NCBI GenBank assembly: GCA_900546255.1
Contig: URCB01000072.1
Span: 1 to 8,615, forward strand
Direction of reading: 5' to 3'
Origin: an uncultured Eubacteriales bacterium
Lineage (GTDB): Bacteria; Bacillota; Clostridia; Oscillospirales; Oscillospiraceae
DNA: 8,615 nt
The translations under genes were made by a program, and so were the position numbers. Shown here piece by piece: positions 6,491-8,615 of the stretch; position 1 is the stretch's first letter; each line of letters begins with the position of its first letter. The notes under the pieces were generated by a model. The model ran no database searches and was not told the DNA's origin. It saw only the letters and a list, made by a program, of their open reading frames with translations.

Positions 6491-6534
6491 CAAGCTCCCT
6501 CCAATCCTGCACAGAGTGAAAAATTACACGCTAT

Positions 6535-6564
6535 ATTATACCCTATCCACCAGGCAGATGGCAA
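6535..6564 (-). promoter_or_regulatory. Sigma-A promoter of the hemW operon
   Basis: On the minus strand TTGCCA (6564-6559, 5 of 6), an 18-bp spacer and TATAAT (6540-6535, 6 of 6). The expected start is near 6528, giving a ~38-nt leader before the hemW ATG with its ribosome-binding site at 6496-6502. It stands out as the only AT-rich patch of the 209-nt gap upstream of hemW on the correct strand. Confidence 0.75.
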
Positions 6565-6638
6565 GGGCAGCGGCGGGGTTTTGAGAGAGAAAGGGGGCGG
6601 ACGTTGGGAAATCCCCCCAAAAACTGGGGAAAGCATGA

Positions 6639-6673
6639 CGGACCAGCTGGCAGGAGAGTTGTCAGCCGGTCCG
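6639..6673 (-). other. 11-bp hairpin between the flavodoxin gene and hemW
   Basis: 6663-6673 and 6639-6649 form an 11-bp stem in minus-strand RNA (CGGACCGGCTG with CAGCTGGTCCG, one G-U wobble) around a 13-nt loop. It begins 27 nt after the flavodoxin stop codon. There is no U-run behind it, so it is at best a weak terminator; protection of the flavodoxin mRNA 3' end is an alternative. On the plus strand the wobble becomes an A-C mismatch, favouring function in the minus-strand transcript. Confidence 0.4.
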
Positions 6674-6688
6674 GTTTGGTGCTATAAT
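6659..6688 (+). promoter_or_regulatory. Promoter-like sequence pointing antisense into the flavodoxin gene
   Basis: TTGTCA (6659-6664, 5 of 6), an 18-bp spacer and TATAAT (6683-6688, 6 of 6) with a TG one base before the -10 form a good sigma-A site on the plus strand. Transcription would start near 6695 and run antisense into the 3' end of the gene at 6700-7236. No convincing plus-strand gene with a ribosome-binding site follows. It may give an antisense or small RNA, or be a chance match. Confidence 0.42.
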
Positions 6689-6699
6689 AAACGGGATTT

Positions 6700-7236
6700 T
6701 CAGCCCTTTTCCAACCAGGTTTGGATGGGGGCCAGGGTGTCCAGGTCGATGAAATCCACCGCTTTGCCGTAGCTGTCCAGCAGGGCCTGGGTGTCTGGGG
6801 ATCGGTCCTCCGCCGGCTGGCGGCGCAGGAGGGTGCACAGCCCCTTCATCATCAGCCGGTGGCGGGTGGTGAGAACGCTGTAGTCGATGGCCCCTCGGAG
6901 GTGGACATGGGTGGTGCGCACGAAGATGCCGGGGGAGAGTTCCTGGGCCAGGGACTCCCGGATGCGCAGGAGGTTGTCCTCCACGGCGGGGTCGGACAGG
7001 CCCACCGTAGCCACCAATAGGCGGAAGGGATGGTCTGTGGGGAAGTGGCGGACGGTTTTGGCCAGCCCTGTGGTCTTACCGGCATAGAGGCCGCCGATGT
7101 AGACGATGGTGTCAAAGGGGCCAAAGTCCTGGATCTCTTGGTAGGCCACGGCGGGGATGCCGGTTCGGGCCTCCAGGGCTTGGGCGTAGGTTTGGGACGC
7201 GCCGTAGCGGCTGCCGTAGAGGATGATGGCGTTCAT
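6700..7236 (-). CDS. Flavodoxin-domain protein (Flavodoxin_5/HemG-like)
   Basis: Predicted 178-aa soluble protein. The N-terminal strand and loop IILYGSRYGASQTYA (4-18) is a flavodoxin-type FMN phosphate-binding loop. FDTIVYIGGLYAGK (41-54) and RLLVATVGLSDP (72-83) are the next two strands of the alpha/beta fold. Length is similar to HemG-type protoporphyrinogen oxidases and other single-domain flavodoxin-like proteins. The C-terminal part (LMMKGLCTLLRR, 128-139) is not something I recognise. Substrate is unknown. Proximity to hemW hints at a link with heme, but no heme biosynthesis gene is present and the two are separated by 209 nt with a separate hemW promoter. A near-perfect AGGAGGT (7243-7249) sits 6 nt before the ATG. 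It lies 28 nt downstream of a small membrane gene, so probably co-transcribed with it. Confidence 0.87.
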   Translation of the reverse strand: MNAIILYGSRYGASQTYAQALEARTGIPAVAYQEIQDFGPFDTIVYIGGLYAGKTTGLAKTVRHFPTDHPFRLLVATVGLSDPAVEDNLLRIRESLAQELSPGIFVRTTHVHLRGAIDYSVLTTRHRLMMKGLCTLLRRQPAEDRSPDTQALLDSYGKAVDFIDLDTLAPIQTWLEKG

Positions 7237-7264
7237 GGGGTTACCTCCTTTGTCTGGGCCAGGG

Positions 7265-7539
7265 TTATGCGTTCCCGGGCTCCGGCGATCTCTCCGGGGT
7301 AGGGGTAGGCCCTGGCGGCTTTGTCGAATGGTATTTGGAGCTCTGCCGCCCGTTGGGGATTAAAGTCAGGGGCAGAAAGACCAGGGCGGTGAGGGCATTG
7401 ACGATGACGCCCCCTAGGTTATACCACAGGACGGGAAAGGCTCCGCCCTCCCCCGCCGCCCCGCCCAAAAGCGCGCAGAGAAGAAACCAAAGGATCTTTG
7501 TGGGGGCGCCCCCCGGGGACGGCGTTTGGGCGTAGACAT
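7265..7539 (-). pseudogene. Small two-helix membrane protein, frame broken near its N-terminus
   Basis: An ATG at 7539 has AAAGGAG (7548-7554) 8 nt upstream and reads MSTPKRRPRG, a basic N-terminus, but that frame runs into a TAG at 7414-7416. One frame over, from about 7501 to the stop at 7265-7267, the sequence encodes TKILWFLLCALLGG (first hydrophobic helix), then VLWYNLGGVIVNALTALVF and LPLTLIP (second helix, 7438-7358), then a polar Pro-rich tail. That hydrophobic frame has no ATG, GTG or TTG upstream of the first helix. One extra base in the G6 (7509-7514) or C5 (7502-7506) run joins the frames into a ~91-aa protein with the basic residues on the expected side of the membrane. So this is a recent pseudogene, a sequencing error in a homopolymer, or less likely a programmed frameshift. 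It lies 28 nt before the flavodoxin gene on the same strand. Family not recognised. Confidence 0.55.
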
Positions 7540-7576
7540 GGCATCGGCTCCTTTGTGGGGCGGAAGGTTTGGTCCC

Positions 7577-7605
7577 AGTGTACCACAGATTTCCGAGAAA
7601 TACCA
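7577..7605 (-). promoter_or_regulatory. Weak extended -10 promoter candidate for the small membrane gene and flavodoxin
   Basis: On the minus strand TACACT (7582-7577) is preceded by TG one base upstream (TGGTACACT), an extended -10; no good -35 is visible 17 bp upstream. Transcription would start near 7570, about 30 nt before the ATG at 7539. A 13-bp inverted repeat (ATTTC, 3 nt, GAAAT; 7589-7601) lies in the spacer and -35 region and could be an operator shared with the divergent gene at 7628. Both are tentative. Confidence 0.25.
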
Positions 7606-7627
7606 GAGAAAGAGAGGGGGTCCATCC

Positions 7628-8521
7628 ATGCGTTGGCTCACCTTGCCCATCGGGGCAGACCAGGCGGGAAAACCCGTGTCCACCCTCCTCCGGCGGGAGC
7701 TGGGGCTCTCCGCCGCCGGGGTGCGCCGGGCCAAGGCGCTGCTGGGGGGCATCCTGCTGGATGGGGCCCCCGTCTTTACCAACGCGGTGGCCCGGCAGGG
7801 CCAGGTCCTTGCAGTGGATGTGGGGGATGCTGCCGGCAGTGAGCAGATTGCCCCCGTTCCCGGCCCGCTGACCATCGTCTATGAGGACCAGGATCTGGTG
7901 ATTCTGGACAAGGCGGGGGGCGTCCCCGTCCACCCCAGCCAGGGGCACCACGGGGACACCTTGGCCAATTTCCTCCTGGCCCACTACCGGGACCAGGGCC
8001 TCACCGCCGCCTTCCACCCGGTCAACCGTCTGGACCGGGGGACCTCCGGCCTCATGGCGGTGGCCAAACACGCCCATGCCCACGAGGGACTTCAGCGCCA
8101 ACTCCAGGAGGGCACCCTCCGGCGGGCCTATTTGGCGGTGTGTGAGGGGGTTCCCGTCCCCCGGCGGGGGTGCGTGGAGGCCCCCATTGCCCGGGCTCCG
8201 GGGTCGGTGCTGAAACGGGAGGTGAACCCCCAGGGGGCCCCGACCAGGACCCATTACGAAGTCCTGGCCACCGGCCGGGGGCGGAGCCTGGTGGCCCTCC
8301 GGCTGGACACCGGGCGCACCCACCAGATCCGGGTCCACCTGGCGCACCTGGGCTGTCCCCTGGTGGGGGACTTCCTCTACGGGGAGGAGACGGAGGAGCT
8401 CCCCGATCGGTTTGCCCTCCACTCAGCGGCCATTTGGCTGCGCCAGCCCATCACCGGGGAGGGGATTGTGCGGCGGTCCCCCCTGCCGGAGGCCCTGGCG
8501 GAGTTGTTGGGGACCCGGTAG
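7628..8521 (+). CDS. RluA-family pseudouridine synthase (RluC/RluD type)
   Basis: Predicted 297-aa cytoplasmic enzyme that isomerises uridine to pseudouridine in RNA, probably 23S rRNA. Residues ~14-66 resemble an S4-like RNA-binding domain (LLRRELGLSA, VRRAKALLGGILLDG). The catalytic domain has IVYEDQDLVILDKAGGVPVHP (83-103), the motif NRLDRGTSGL (133-142) with catalytic Asp136, and the C-terminal block from 226 to 252 (LDTGRTHQIRVHLAH, GDFLYG). Length is normal for the S4-containing RluC/D/YlyB-like group; the target site cannot be told from sequence alone. The ATG at 7628 is chosen because AGAGGGGG (7613-7620) is 7 nt upstream and the fold begins there; 34 in-frame residues upstream overlap the divergent intergenic region. 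No convincing promoter is visible in the 88-nt divergent gap. Confidence 0.93.
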   Translation: MRWLTLPIGADQAGKPVSTLLRRELGLSAAGVRRAKALLGGILLDGAPVFTNAVARQGQVLAVDVGDAAGSEQIAPVPGPLTIVYEDQDLVILDKAGGVPVHPSQGHHGDTLANFLLAHYRDQGLTAAFHPVNRLDRGTSGLMAVAKHAHAHEGLQRQLQEGTLRRAYLAVCEGVPVPRRGCVEAPIARAPGSVLKREVNPQGAPTRTHYEVLATGRGRSLVALRLDTGRTHQIRVHLAHLGCPLVGDFLYGEETEELPDRFALHSAAIWLRQPITGEGIVRRSPLPEALAELLGTR

Positions 8522-8531
8522 GGGCCGGGGG

Positions 8532-8612
8532 CTGCCGTGGCGGCAGGTGGTCCCGTTAGGACCGCCGCAGGTTAGAACCTGCGGGGTGGGTTCCCGCCCG
8601 GTCCCGGGCGGG
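8532..8612. repeat. Cluster of four adjacent GC-rich inverted repeats
   Basis: Four hairpins follow one another after the pseudouridine synthase stop: 8532-8537 with 8541-8546 (6 bp), 8549-8553 with 8559-8563 (5 bp, extendable to 8 bp by using flanking bases shared with its neighbours), 8565-8573 with 8576-8584 (9 bp with a 2-nt centre), and 8593-8601 with 8604-8612 (9 bp with a 2-nt centre). None is followed by a T-run inside the window, so a standard intrinsic terminator is not shown. The window ends 3 nt later. It could be part of a structured RNA, a repeat element or a 3'-UTR structure; I do not recognise a family. Confidence 0.6.
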
Positions 8613-8615
8613 GGA

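Noticed and set aside
6490..6636. 48-codon minus-strand frame (ATG at 6636) whose TGA overlaps the hemW ATG
   Set aside because: It has no ribosome-binding site, runs through the hemW promoter and starts upstream of the predicted transcription start. Proline-rich composition looks like non-coding sequence.
7502..7514. Programmed -1 frameshift signal in the G6/C5 stretch
   Set aside because: No X-XXY-YYZ slippery heptamer fits the upstream frame and I see no clear downstream stimulator, so mutation or sequencing error is more likely.
7265..8422. 385-codon minus-strand open frame opposite the pseudouridine synthase
   Set aside because: Most of it is the antisense of a clear RluA-family gene with noise-like composition. 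Only its last ~78 codons look real, and these belong to the separately annotated small membrane gene with a different start.
8565..8584. tRNA T-arm, because GGTTAGAACC resembles the T-loop region
   Set aside because: The loop is too small, and no acceptor, D or anticodon arm can be assembled around it.

Overview
The window reads as an ordinary chromosomal stretch from a GC-rich, spore-forming, anaerobic Clostridia, most likely Oscillospiraceae-like (Flavonifractor/Intestinimonas/Lawsonibacter type). The evidence is high GC, strong AGGAGG ribosome-binding sites, sigma-A promoters close to consensus, a spoIIR sporulation gene and the non-mevalonate isoprenoid gene ispE. The genus is an inference; the sequence alone does not fix it. 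I see no insertion sequence, phage, CRISPR array, tRNA or integrase.

Layout: the first ~50 bases are the 3' end of a 5S rRNA gene, followed by its hairpin terminator (52-87). A consensus sigma-A promoter (95-123) then drives a single plus-strand gene for a pyridoxamine-phosphate-oxidase/Nim-like flavoprotein (158-634). That gene shares a bidirectional terminator (652-690) with a converging minus-strand gene for a VOC/glyoxalase-fold protein (704-1060). Next on the minus strand is spoIIR (1132-1749), which appears to have its own forespore-type promoter.

The core is a minus-strand operon read from about 6530 down to 1750: hemW (radical SAM heme chaperone), an ApgM-family phosphoglycerate mutase/proposed homoserine kinase, a DUF1015 protein, and ispE. 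Gaps are 11 nt, 46 nt and a 4-nt overlap. It has a good promoter (6535-6564) and a strong terminator (1750-1800) whose U-tract runs into the spoIIR start codon. Upstream of hemW, on the same strand, are a flavodoxin-domain gene (6700-7236) and, before it, a small two-helix membrane protein gene (7265-7539). The latter is readable only if a one-base frame disruption in a G6/C5 homopolymer is allowed. Divergent from these is an RluA-family pseudouridine synthase (7628-8521), followed by a dense cluster of GC-rich hairpins at the window's right edge (8532-8612).

Most genes are housekeeping. The points most worth a second look are the DUF1015-ApgM pairing (possible phospho-amino-acid or glycerate chemistry), the spoIIR promoter nested in the ispE stop codon and terminator, the frame-broken membrane gene, an apparent antisense promoter at 6659-6688, and the unexplained tandem hairpins at the end. 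I did not find a clearly new multi-gene system.
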